Assembly: GCA_029856375.1 (NCBI GenBank)
Contig: JAHQWX010000010.1
Coordinates: 1-14,445 of the forward strand
Length of the DNA stretch: 14,445 bases
Source of the DNA: Promethearchaeia archaeon
GTDB lineage: Archaea > Asgardarchaeota > Lokiarchaeia > Sigyniarchaeales > SOKP01
Direction of reading: 5' to 3'
Under the pieces are notes generated by a model that had not been told where the DNA came from, did no database searches, and saw only the letters and a program-made list of their open reading frames with translations. The translations under genes and the position numbers were made by a program. Shown here in pieces: positions 1-6,258 of the stretch. Each line of letters begins with the position of its first letter. The stretch's first letter is position 1.

Positions 1-1
1 C

Positions 2-190
2 GAATCAGCTATTTTCGGATTGAAATTACTCGTGGGAATTGTTCCCGTTATTGGTGGTTTAGCAGGTTTATTAATTTTTAATTTTTTCCCTTTAAATAAT
101 CAAAAATTTCTAGAACAACAAGAAAAACTAAAAGAACTTCACGAAAAACGACTATTAGAGGTAGAAAAACCGAATGAAATTAAAGGATAA
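2..190 (+). CDS. GPH/MelB-type sugar:cation symporter, C-terminal end (partial)
   Basis: Only the last 62 codons are present; the frame is open from the window edge to TAA at 188-190. The visible part has one hydrophobic helix (about residues 9-29 of the fragment, LLVGIVPVIGGLAGLLIF), then Phe-Pro-Leu and a charged tail rich in Glu, Lys and Leu. A final helix ending in a Tyr/Phe-Pro-Leu step and followed by a charged, probably helical tail is typical of glycoside-pentoside-hexuronide (GPH, MelB-like) carriers of the major facilitator superfamily. Such proteins usually import sugars or sugar acids with Na+ or H+. The last 17 bases overlap the SDR gene that starts at 174, so the two are probably co-transcribed. 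The substrate cannot be told from this fragment, and another MFS subfamily is possible. Confidence 0.62.
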   Translation, partial: ESAIFGLKLLVGIVPVIGGLAGLLIFNFFPLNNQKFLEQQEKLKELHEKRLLEVEKPNEIKG

Positions 191-923
191 AGTCGCAATA
201 ATAACTGGAGCGGGTGCTGGTATAGGTGAAGCAACCGCAATATTATTTGCTAAGGAAGGTGCGAGAGTGTGTTGCAACGATCTATCTGAATCTGCACTAA
301 AAGTAGTCGAGAACATAATAAAGGACGGTGGAGATGCACTTTTTGTCCAAGCAGATGTTTCTATCGAAGAGGAAGCTAAAAAAATCGTAGATAAAACGAT
401 TGAAGCGTATGGCAAAATTGATATTCTCTATAATAACGCGGGAATCGTACTTGGTGGCGCGATCGATACAATATCAACCAGAGACTGGGACCGAACTATG
501 GAAGTGAATGTACGCGGGATTTACTTGGTATCAAAATATGCCATACCACACCTTAAAAAAACTCAAGGAGTCATCGTCAATAATTCCTCTTCAGTTGCGT
601 TTAAAGGAGTTAAAGACAGAGCAGCATATACTGCATCAAAAGGAGCTGTGTTATCTATGACGAGAGCGATGGCTGCTGATTATGTCGAAGATAAAATCCG
701 GGTTAACGCAATTTGTCCGGGAACAACAGATTCACCTTCTTTGGCTGAAAGAATTAAAAGTCGCGGTGGTAATTTCGAAGAAGTGAAACAACAATTTGTC
801 GCTCGACAAAGAATGGGAAGGCTTGGAAAACCCGAGGAAATCGCTGAAGGAGTATTATTTCTAGCGTTAAACGAATTTTGTACTGGTGTAAGTCTGTTAG
901 TCGATGGTGGAATGACTTTTTAA
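174..923 (+). CDS. Short-chain dehydrogenase/reductase (SDR), NAD-type
   Basis: A complete 249-residue classical SDR, the usual family length, forming a single Rossmann domain. The dinucleotide-binding motif TGAGAGIG is at residues 11-18. Asp36 at the end of the second strand favours NAD(H) over NADP(H). NNAG is at 87-90, the structural Asn is N112, and the catalytic Ser139, Tyr152 and Lys156 (YTASK) are all present. ICPGTTDSP near residue 180 and the C-terminal LVDGGMTF end are also typical. It should oxidise a secondary alcohol or reduce a ketone on a small cytosolic substrate such as a sugar, polyol or hydroxy acid. The ATG at 174 lies inside the end of the symporter gene and has GAGGT at 158-162, 11 bases upstream. 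The overlap implies translational coupling and a role in metabolising the transported compound. The exact substrate is not predictable. Confidence 0.92.
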   Translation: MKLKDKVAIITGAGAGIGEATAILFAKEGARVCCNDLSESALKVVENIIKDGGDALFVQADVSIEEEAKKIVDKTIEAYGKIDILYNNAGIVLGGAIDTISTRDWDRTMEVNVRGIYLVSKYAIPHLKKTQGVIVNNSSSVAFKGVKDRAAYTASKGAVLSMTRAMAADYVEDKIRVNAICPGTTDSPSLAERIKSRGGNFEEVKQQFVARQRMGRLGKPEEIAEGVLFLALNEFCTGVSLLVDGGMTF

Positions 924-940
924 AATAATACAATTTCGGT

Positions 941-960
941 AAAAAAAAGTAGAGAAAAAA
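941..960 (-). terminator. U-tract terminator of the minus-strand M24-SDR operon
   Basis: In the 39-bp gap between convergent SDR genes the plus strand has A-runs at 941-948 and 955-960. Read on the minus strand they give T6 and T8 tracts within 25 bases of the stop codon of the SDR at 963-1742. Archaeal RNA polymerase commonly stops at such tracts without a hairpin, and no strong stem is visible here. Confidence 0.4.
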
Positions 961-962
961 GG

Positions 963-1742
963 TTATCTCGTAGTCCATCCGCCATCAAGGCGTAAGTCCG
1001 CTCCAGTCATATAAGACGCGTCGTCGGTTGCTAAATACAATATTCCTGTGGCGATTTCCTTTGGATCTGCCCATCGCCCCATCACGCCCTGAGCTTCGAA
1101 TTCCTTTTTTATTTCGTCGTAAGGAATCCCTCTATCTTTCGCTTGTTTCCCGACATCGCTTTGAAGCATTGGCGTGTCGGTGGCTCCGGGACTCACGCTA
1201 TTCACCCTAACGTTATAGGGAGCTAAGTCCAACGCTAATCCCCTCGTATAACCTAGAACGGCCGCTTTTGTGGAACAATAGTTTGCGTGTACTTCTTGAC
1301 CAATATGTGCAGCTACTGATGCAAGCGTAATTATTGTCCCCGATTTCTGCTTCTTAAAATATGGAACGGCAAATTTGCAGGTATAATGAGTACCTTTTAT
1401 GTTTACATTAATTAATAAATCGTAGTCCTCGTCTGGAAAAGTTTCTACATCGCCTACCCTTACAACTCCTGCGTTCACTATCAGAACATCGATTCTCCCG
1501 TGAGATTCTATGGTTTTATCGATCATATTTTTCACATCATCTGGTTTAGTCACATCGCATCTCATTATAATCGTTCTATTCTTTTCCTCGTCGCTCATTA
1601 AATCGTAAGTTTCTTGCAATCCATCCATATCTACATCAGATAACACTTGTATCGCACCTTCTTTGGCGAATAAGAGAGCAGTTGCTCTTCCAATACCTTT
1701 GGCCGCGCCAGTCAATACAGTTACTTTTTCTTTTACTCTCAT
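963..1742 (-). CDS. Short-chain dehydrogenase/reductase (SDR), NAD-type, second copy
   Basis: A complete 259-residue classical SDR. It has TGAAKGIG at 11-18, Asp36 after the second strand (NAD preference), VNAG at 89-92 and N114. The catalytic set is Ser142, Tyr155 and Lys159 (YCSTK). SPGATDTPM follows, and the protein ends LRLDGGWTTR. The N-terminus is close to that of the SDR at 174-923 (both have an ATxLFAKEGA stretch), but the rest differs, so this is an older paralog rather than a fresh duplicate. It starts 14 bases after the stop of the M24-family gene and is almost certainly co-transcribed with it. It faces the first SDR tail to tail. A cytosolic NAD-dependent alcohol/ketone oxidoreductase is a safe call; the substrate is unknown. 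Confidence 0.92.
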   Translation of the reverse strand: MRVKEKVTVLTGAAKGIGRATALLFAKEGAIQVLSDVDMDGLQETYDLMSDEEKNRTIIMRCDVTKPDDVKNMIDKTIESHGRIDVLIVNAGVVRVGDVETFPDEDYDLLINVNIKGTHYTCKFAVPYFKKQKSGTIITLASVAAHIGQEVHANYCSTKAAVLGYTRGLALDLAPYNVRVNSVSPGATDTPMLQSDVGKQAKDRGIPYDEIKKEFEAQGVMGRWADPKEIATGILYLATDDASYMTGADLRLDGGWTTR

Positions 1743-1756
1743 TTTAAACCGCGTTT

Positions 1757-2881
1757 TTATTTTATAAAAATTCCTTTGTCAAGACTTGAAAGTCGTTCTA
1801 ATCCAGAACTTGTAACTCTGTAACAATCTTCGACACCTACTAAACCTTGATTAGTGACGCTTTGCCACGCTTCAATGTCCAAAACCATGTTTTCCTCGAA
1901 CAAGGTTTCAAAATCTTGCGTGAAGCCAAAAAAATGATTTTCTTCGCATTCTAATCCAATACCATGTGCTGTAATGATCATTCTACCCCTCTTAGAGAGA
2001 GACTTAAAGAGATTTTTAGCACCATCGTAAATATCGTTAGGATCAACGCCCGGCTTAATGTTATCAATGCAATATTCCTGCACTTTAATTATATTATCCA
2101 TTACTTGTATTACTTTCTCGGATGGCTCGCCTATTACTGCTTCTCTGCTCACATCCGAAACGTAGCCTTTCCATACGGTTCCGATGTCAAATCTGGCTAC
2201 ATCCCCTGGTTTTGCTACTACGCCGATCCCTGGAGCTTCAGGATCGGAAGCCCCTATGTTCATTGTGAGATGGTCCCATCCTTCGGCTCCTTCGTCGATG
2301 ATGGTTCTTCGCGCAATTTTTAGTAGTTCGATGTCAGATATTCCCTCCTCGTAAGCGTTAATCATGCTCATTATTGCTTTTTCCGAAATCCTAGTTGATT
2401 TCTTAATCCTAACAACTTCTTCTTCGCTCTTAACTAAACGCATTTCTAAAAATGCTTGGTCGGCGTCCACAAAATTGGCACTGGGAAATTTAGCCTTCAA
2501 GTACTCAGATTGATACCGGGGCATAAAAGTCTCAAGACCAATTGTTTTATCAGCTAATTCGAACTTATTGATTTTTTCTTCTAGAGACTTAAGCGCCATC
2601 TTTGGAGATATAATTCCTTCATAGTCTGTAACCCAAGAAAATTGTTTCACGCTAGCATATACCATCCAAATAAATAAACTCAACTCACCATCTCTTCTAA
2701 CCATCGAAAAGTAGGGGTACTGATTATACAATCCGTATAATATGGGATTTGGAGCAACATGTAGAGTGGGAATTCCAGTTGTGTAGAAGACGTTCACAGG
2801 AGTCGAAGCAATTAATAAATCTATATCGTGTTTATTTAAGATTTCGCTTGCCCTTTTTTTACTATATCCAATCGGTTCCAT
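1757..2881 (-). CDS. M24-family metallopeptidase (Xaa-Pro dipeptidase/creatinase fold)
   Basis: A complete 374-residue protein with the two-domain layout of prolidase, aminopeptidase P and creatinase. An N-terminal creatinase-like domain (about 5-145) leads to the pita-bread catalytic domain (about 155-370). All five expected metal ligands are visible: Asp232 (FDIG), Asp243 (SDVSR), His306 (AHGIG), Glu337 (LDIEAW) and Glu351 (GVEDCY). It should therefore bind two divalent metal ions and be active as a hydrolase. There is no signal peptide, so it is cytosolic. Family members cleave Xaa-Pro dipeptides, but some hydrolyse small non-peptide amides such as creatine or ectoine. Its operon partner is an SDR 14 bases downstream and no peptide-uptake gene is nearby, so a non-peptide substrate is worth considering. 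The ATG at the 2881 end faces the divergent promoter region; I see no clear Shine-Dalgarno sequence. Confidence 0.88.
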   Translation of the reverse strand: MEPIGYSKKRASEILNKHDIDLLIASTPVNVFYTTGIPTLHVAPNPILYGLYNQYPYFSMVRRDGELSLFIWMVYASVKQFSWVTDYEGIISPKMALKSLEEKINKFELADKTIGLETFMPRYQSEYLKAKFPSANFVDADQAFLEMRLVKSEEEVVRIKKSTRISEKAIMSMINAYEEGISDIELLKIARRTIIDEGAEGWDHLTMNIGASDPEAPGIGVVAKPGDVARFDIGTVWKGYVSDVSREAVIGEPSEKVIQVMDNIIKVQEYCIDNIKPGVDPNDIYDGAKNLFKSLSKRGRMIITAHGIGLECEENHFFGFTQDFETLFEENMVLDIEAWQSVTNQGLVGVEDCYRVTSSGLERLSSLDKGIFIK

Positions 2882-2958
2882 TTGATTTCACACTAAAATT
2901 TATAATTTTATTAGTATAATTTGTTAAATATTTTTTATTTTACTTTATTATAATCATT
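2882..2958. promoter_or_regulatory. Divergent promoter region between the M24-SDR operon and the first Gfo/Idh gene
   Basis: These 77 bases, nearly all A and T, separate two outward-facing start codons. On the minus strand, TTATAAAT at about 2905-2898 lies roughly 17-24 bases before the M24 start. On the plus strand, AT-rich stretches at about 2921-2950 precede the ATG at 2959 without a Shine-Dalgarno sequence. This fits archaeal TATA-driven, leaderless or short-leader transcripts in both directions. The exact boxes cannot be fixed because the whole stretch is low complexity. Confidence 0.45.
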
Positions 2959-4086
2959 ATGGATTTTGTAAAGTATGGCATAATTGGTTGTGGGAGCGCT
3001 TGGAGCTTTCATAGCGTTGGATCTAAGAATAATCCAAAAATGAAGTTCGTCTCAGCTTTTGATGTTGACGAAAAACGGGTTAATAGAGCCGCTAAACGAT
3101 TGAAGATGACGCCTTTTACGAACTTAAAAGATTTTTTAAATAGCGACATCGATGCTGTGCTTATAATGGTTCCGCATTTTTTGCACGAAGAAATGGTGAT
3201 TGCCGCAGCGAAGGCCGGGAAGCATGTGCTCTGCGAAAAACCCATGGCAACAACTCTTGAAGGTTGCGATCAAATGATAACTGCTACTAAAAATGCCGGA
3301 GTCAAATTCATGATCGCGGAAAACCATCGTTTTCTACCAGCACATCAATATATTTACAATGCAGTTCAAAATGGATTAATCGGTGATGTTTTTCTGGTTA
3401 GGGCTTATGAAGGAGTTAACGAAATTTCGGGATTAATGAAAGGAGGGTTTTGGAAGGGGCATCCAATAAAAGCTGGTGGAGGAACGCTAATGGATATGGG
3501 AGCTCATAAATTCGCTACTATGAATTGGATATTAAACGACGAACCAGAAAGCGCAAACGCGTGGTTAACTAAACAATGTACTAATTTGGACGAAAAAGCT
3601 GAAGATAACGCGCTTATGCACCTTAAATACAGGAAAGGAGCAATTGCTGAAGTTGTAGTAAGTTTCTCCGTAATATCTCCACCAACTAACACTTTAGAAA
3701 TATACGGAACCGAAGGCTCGATAATCGAGAATCACGAGTGGGACAATCCCGTCAAAATATTCTCTTCGCACGAGAGTATGGGAGCGAATAGAGGGGCTTG
3801 GTATGTCCCAATTGACATCGAACATGGTCCATTTCCAAAATACTACGAAATTTCTGCAAGAATTGAAGATGATTATTTTACTAACTGCATCTTAGAAGAT
3901 AAAGAACCCGAATTTACACCAGAACATGCAAAGGATGCCATTGCATCGGTTTTATTGGGATATTTATCAGCTAAATTAGGACGAACCGCAAACTACAATG
4001 AGTTGATGGAGATCTATCGTAATAAAGGTACCAAAACAATTTTGCTAGACCTAGAAAAATTCGTTCAATGCAATTGTTGTCCATGA
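2959..4086 (+). CDS. Gfo/Idh/MocA family oxidoreductase, first copy
   Basis: A complete 375-residue protein of typical family length. The N-terminal Rossmann domain (about 1-125) carries GIIGCGSAW at 7-15, an acidic residue at the end of strand two (Asp35) that suits NAD(H), and the family's catalytic-loop motif Glu93-Lys94-Pro95. The C-terminal alpha/beta domain has the signature Asp179 and His183 (LMDMGAH), which together with Lys94 form the usual active site. The enzyme should be a cytosolic NAD-dependent dehydrogenase of a sugar, inositol, sugar acid or similar polyol. It is a clear paralog of the gene at 7176-8306, with no gap through the first 150 residues and many identical blocks (CEKPMATTLE, MIAENHRFLPAH). 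The C-terminus is odd: it ends QCNCCP, three cysteines in the last five residues, unlike the paralog. Three transporter genes follow on the same strand. Confidence 0.92.
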   Translation: MDFVKYGIIGCGSAWSFHSVGSKNNPKMKFVSAFDVDEKRVNRAAKRLKMTPFTNLKDFLNSDIDAVLIMVPHFLHEEMVIAAAKAGKHVLCEKPMATTLEGCDQMITATKNAGVKFMIAENHRFLPAHQYIYNAVQNGLIGDVFLVRAYEGVNEISGLMKGGFWKGHPIKAGGGTLMDMGAHKFATMNWILNDEPESANAWLTKQCTNLDEKAEDNALMHLKYRKGAIAEVVVSFSVISPPTNTLEIYGTEGSIIENHEWDNPVKIFSSHESMGANRGAWYVPIDIEHGPFPKYYEISARIEDDYFTNCILEDKEPEFTPEHAKDAIASVLLGYLSAKLGRTANYNELMEIYRNKGTKTILLDLEKFVQCNCCP

Positions 4087-4129
4087 AATTGCAGATAATT
4101 GGGACTAACTCTTTCTGTATATAACATAA

Positions 4130-4162
4130 CTTTTTATTTGCTTAGGTTGAATTCAAATATTA
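4130..4162 (+). promoter_or_regulatory. 33-nt conserved upstream element, copy 1 (putative promoter)
   Basis: It begins CTTTTTATT and contains GTTGAATT followed by CAAATATTA. Ungapped matches occur at 5160-5192 and 6196-6228, each about 34 bases before the homologous start of a transporter paralog. Twenty-two of 33 positions are identical in all three copies, although the flanking DNA is hardly conserved. The T-rich left half could be a TATA-like box with the transcription start near the right end. TTGAATTCAA within it is a perfect 10-bp palindrome and could bind a regulator. Confidence 0.5.
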
Positions 4163-4195
4163 CAAAAGAAATAAGATAAGAAGTGTTAGGAAAAG

Positions 4196-5116
4196 TTGGA
4201 TCCATCAACCTATTGGATAGGGGTAATTTTGGCAATTACTTCAGGAGTGGTTAACAATTTTGGTACCGTATTGATGAAAATCGTTATTAATAAACATCGC
4301 GACGACGAAGAATTTACGAAAAATTTGATAAAATCACCTCTTTGGCTCACTGGAATACTTATGCAATATATTGTTGGTACTGCTTTTTTTATGATAGCTC
4401 AAGTGTATATAGGTCCTGCGCTAATTCCGGGTCTTATGGCGGGAGGTTTAATCGTTTTAGCGATTGCTTCAGTAAAAATCGTTGGAGAATCTTTAAAAAC
4501 TCCTGAAATAGTTGGCATTTTTATAATGATACTCGGAGTTACCTTGTTGGGTTTGAGCGAATTGTCAATCGAAACGGACGATGTTAATTTTGTCGAATCA
4601 TTCTTTATTATTAGAACAGCAATTTATTCAGTGTCTTTATTTGTTATATGCGTAATATCTGTTCAATTTCAAAAAAATTCTGGAAAATTTAACGGTATAT
4701 TATTAGCGCTTGCGTCGGGGTATATGCTTTCGCTTTCAAATTTTTGGATTTACCCATTAATAGGAGTAATTGGAAATATTTTTGGAGGAAGCTTCGTTTG
4801 GGGAGAATTAATAGTGTTCATTGTTGCGTGTGTAATATTAATTTTAACAAATTTGTGGGCCATTAAATATACAAACGACGCGTTAAAATTCGGTCAAGCT
4901 AGCAACCTTATCCCAATTCAACAAGTCCCTATTCAAATCACCCCCATGTTGATATATTATTTAGTTTTTCTCTTACTCGCACCCAGCGTTCTCTCAATCT
5001 TTTTTTCAATAATAGCAGTAGCATTAATCATATGGAGTTCATTCTTGTTGGGTAAGCGACAAGCACAGTTAGAAGAAATAACTACGGATAAAATTAATAT
5101 TGTTGATGAAAGCTAG
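4196..5116 (+). CDS. NIPA-like/DMT-superfamily membrane transporter, copy 1
   Basis: A 306-residue integral membrane protein with about nine hydrophobic helices, roughly at 7-31, 50-72, 77-97, 104-123, 138-157, 166-195, 204-224, 250-272 and 273-288. The sequence pattern resembles the NIPA magnesium-transporter branch of the drug/metabolite transporter superfamily. Features supporting this are a first helix with polar Asn20-Asn21, a cytoplasmic-like loop KHRDDEEF, then WLTGILMQ, GPALIPGLMAGGL, and ExxGIxIxILG before helix 4. Near residues 233-250 lies GQASNLIPIQQVPIQITP, identical in all three paralogs. The start is TTG at 4196: a TAG stop lies three codons upstream in frame and no other start fits. 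Weak AGGA precedes it. Substrate unknown; magnesium, another cation or a small metabolite are all possible. It may have its own promoter (4130-4162). Confidence 0.8.
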   Translation: MDPSTYWIGVILAITSGVVNNFGTVLMKIVINKHRDDEEFTKNLIKSPLWLTGILMQYIVGTAFFMIAQVYIGPALIPGLMAGGLIVLAIASVKIVGESLKTPEIVGIFIMILGVTLLGLSELSIETDDVNFVESFFIIRTAIYSVSLFVICVISVQFQKNSGKFNGILLALASGYMLSLSNFWIYPLIGVIGNIFGGSFVWGELIVFIVACVILILTNLWAIKYTNDALKFGQASNLIPIQQVPIQITPMLIYYLVFLLLAPSVLSIFFSIIAVALIIWSSFLLGKRQAQLEEITTDKINIVDES

Positions 5117-5159
5117 AAAAATCATTCAATTATGCACTTTTTCTCTGATGATATTATAG

Positions 5160-5192
5160 CTTTTTATTTAGAAAAGTTGAATTTTGATAATA
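5160..5192 (+). promoter_or_regulatory. 33-nt conserved upstream element, copy 2 (putative promoter)
   Basis: The second copy of the element seen at 4130 and 6196. CTTTTTATT and GTTGAATT are kept at the same spacing, but the palindrome is lost because CAA is replaced by TTG. It sits 43 bases after the stop of transporter copy 1 and 25 bases before the ATG of copy 2, or 34 bases before the in-frame TTG at 5227. It could act partly as a U-tract terminator for copy 1, but conservation beyond the T-run favours a promoter. Confidence 0.5.
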
Positions 5193-5217
5193 ACTATAAT
5201 TTTTAAAAATTAGGAGT

Positions 5218-6126
5218 ATGAATAATTTGGCGGATCCTTCATCTTATTTACTTGGAATTGTTTTAGCGATGTTATCGGGACTATCTAATAGTTTTGGTAC
5301 CGTATTACAAAAGAAAATCGTAAACGAGCATCGCGATGACGAGGAGTTTATGAAAAATTTGGTAAAAAATCCAACATGGTTAGTGGGGATGATCATGCAA
5401 ATGGCAATTGGTTCCATTTTTTTTATGACTGCTCAAGTTTTCATCGGTCCGGCACTCATTCCTGGCCTAATGTCCGTAGGTCTGATCATTTTGGCCTTAG
5501 GCTCGGTTAAAATTGTTGGAGAATCGTTAAAAAGTACAGATATTGTTGGGATCGCCTTAATGATCTTGGGTACAACGCTACTAGGATTTAGCGAATTATC
5601 AATAGAAATAGCAGAACATAATTTAGTTGAGATTAATTTCGTGATAAGGATGACTATTTTTACAGCAATTTTACTCGTCTCCGCTTTAGCGTGTATCTTT
5701 CTTCAAAAGAGAGTTGAAAAATTTCAAGCAATATTTTTTGCTATTGCATCTGGTTTTATGTTTTCTCTTACAAACTTTTGGATAAGTCCATTAATGGGAG
5801 TAATAGCGCAAGTTTTTGGAGGAGTCGCGAGTTGGGGCGAACTAATAATATTTATTTGTTCCAGCGTGATATTAGTTCTAGCGTATATGTGGGGAATAAA
5901 ATGGATCCAAGACGCTTTTAAATATGGTCAAGCAAGTAATCTTATCCCAATACAACAAGTTCCCATACAAATTACTCCAATATTCGTATACTTTGTTATA
6001 TTTTTATTGGCAGCTCCGTACGCACATTCATTTCTCTATATGTTTTTTGGCGTTGGGTTAATTATTAGTAGCTCCTTCTTATTAGCGAAGAGACAAGCTC
6101 AATTAGAAGAGATAACTAAGGACTAA
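5218..6126 (+). CDS. NIPA-like/DMT-superfamily membrane transporter, copy 2
   Basis: A 302-residue multi-helix membrane protein, collinear with the copies on either side. It keeps HRDDEEFMKNL, GPALIPGLMSVGL, SVKIVGESLK, ELSIEI, a Trp-Gly-Glu-Leu before helix 7 and the invariant GQASNLIPIQQVPIQITP. About nine transmembrane helices are expected, with a short charged C-terminal tail (KRQAQLEEITKD). The start is uncertain. ATG at 5218 gives 302 residues, but AGGAG at 5212-5216 is only one base away from it. TTG at 5227 lies ten bases after AGGAG and coincides with the TTG start of copy 1. It differs from copy 1 mainly by synonymous changes in conserved blocks, so it is under purifying selection and likely functional. 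Substrate unknown, probably related to that of its siblings. Confidence 0.82.
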   Translation: MNNLADPSSYLLGIVLAMLSGLSNSFGTVLQKKIVNEHRDDEEFMKNLVKNPTWLVGMIMQMAIGSIFFMTAQVFIGPALIPGLMSVGLIILALGSVKIVGESLKSTDIVGIALMILGTTLLGFSELSIEIAEHNLVEINFVIRMTIFTAILLVSALACIFLQKRVEKFQAIFFAIASGFMFSLTNFWISPLMGVIAQVFGGVASWGELIIFICSSVILVLAYMWGIKWIQDAFKYGQASNLIPIQQVPIQITPIFVYFVIFLLAAPYAHSFLYMFFGVGLIISSSFLLAKRQAQLEEITKD

Positions 6127-6133
6127 GCTTAGA

Positions 6134-6167
6134 TTATTTAATCTTTTTAAATAAATTGGATTTTTTT
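6134..6167 (+). terminator. AT stem-loop plus T-tract after transporter copy 2
   Basis: TTATTTAA at 6134-6141 and TTAAATAA at 6147-6154 form a perfect 8-bp, all A-U stem with a five-base loop. Seven T residues follow at 6161-6167. It begins eight bases after the stop of transporter copy 2 and would end that transcript before the upstream element of copy 3. The stem is weak, so the T-tract may be the real signal. Confidence 0.4.
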
Positions 6168-6195
6168 GGAGTTTATTTCATTGGTAATTATGAAT

Positions 6196-6228
6196 CTTTT
6201 TATTGAATAAAGTTGAATTCAAGTATTA
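6196..6228 (+). promoter_or_regulatory. 33-nt conserved upstream element, copy 3 (putative promoter)
   Basis: The third copy of the element, starting CTTTTTATT and containing the same TTGAATTCAA palindrome as copy 1. It lies 33 bases before the TTA codon at 6262 that occupies the place of the TTG start in copy 1. The same spacing to the coding region in all three copies shows that gene and promoter were duplicated as a unit. Confidence 0.5.
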
Positions 6229-6258
6229 ATAAATAGACAACTAAATTAGTGATAAGAA

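Noticed and set aside
754..978. Minus-strand open frame overlapping the end of the first SDR
   Set aside because: It overlaps two well-supported SDR genes and has no domain features; it is a shadow of the coding strand.
5117..5159. Possible C/D-box small RNA (CTGATGAT near 5145)
   Set aside because: The C box does not match the consensus well, and no properly spaced D box or guide pair is visible.
6249..6251. GTG as the start of transporter copy 3
   Set aside because: It is out of frame with the conserved coding sequence. Copy 1 has a GTG at the same relative place that is also out of frame, so a one-base insertion in copy 3 is not the simplest explanation.
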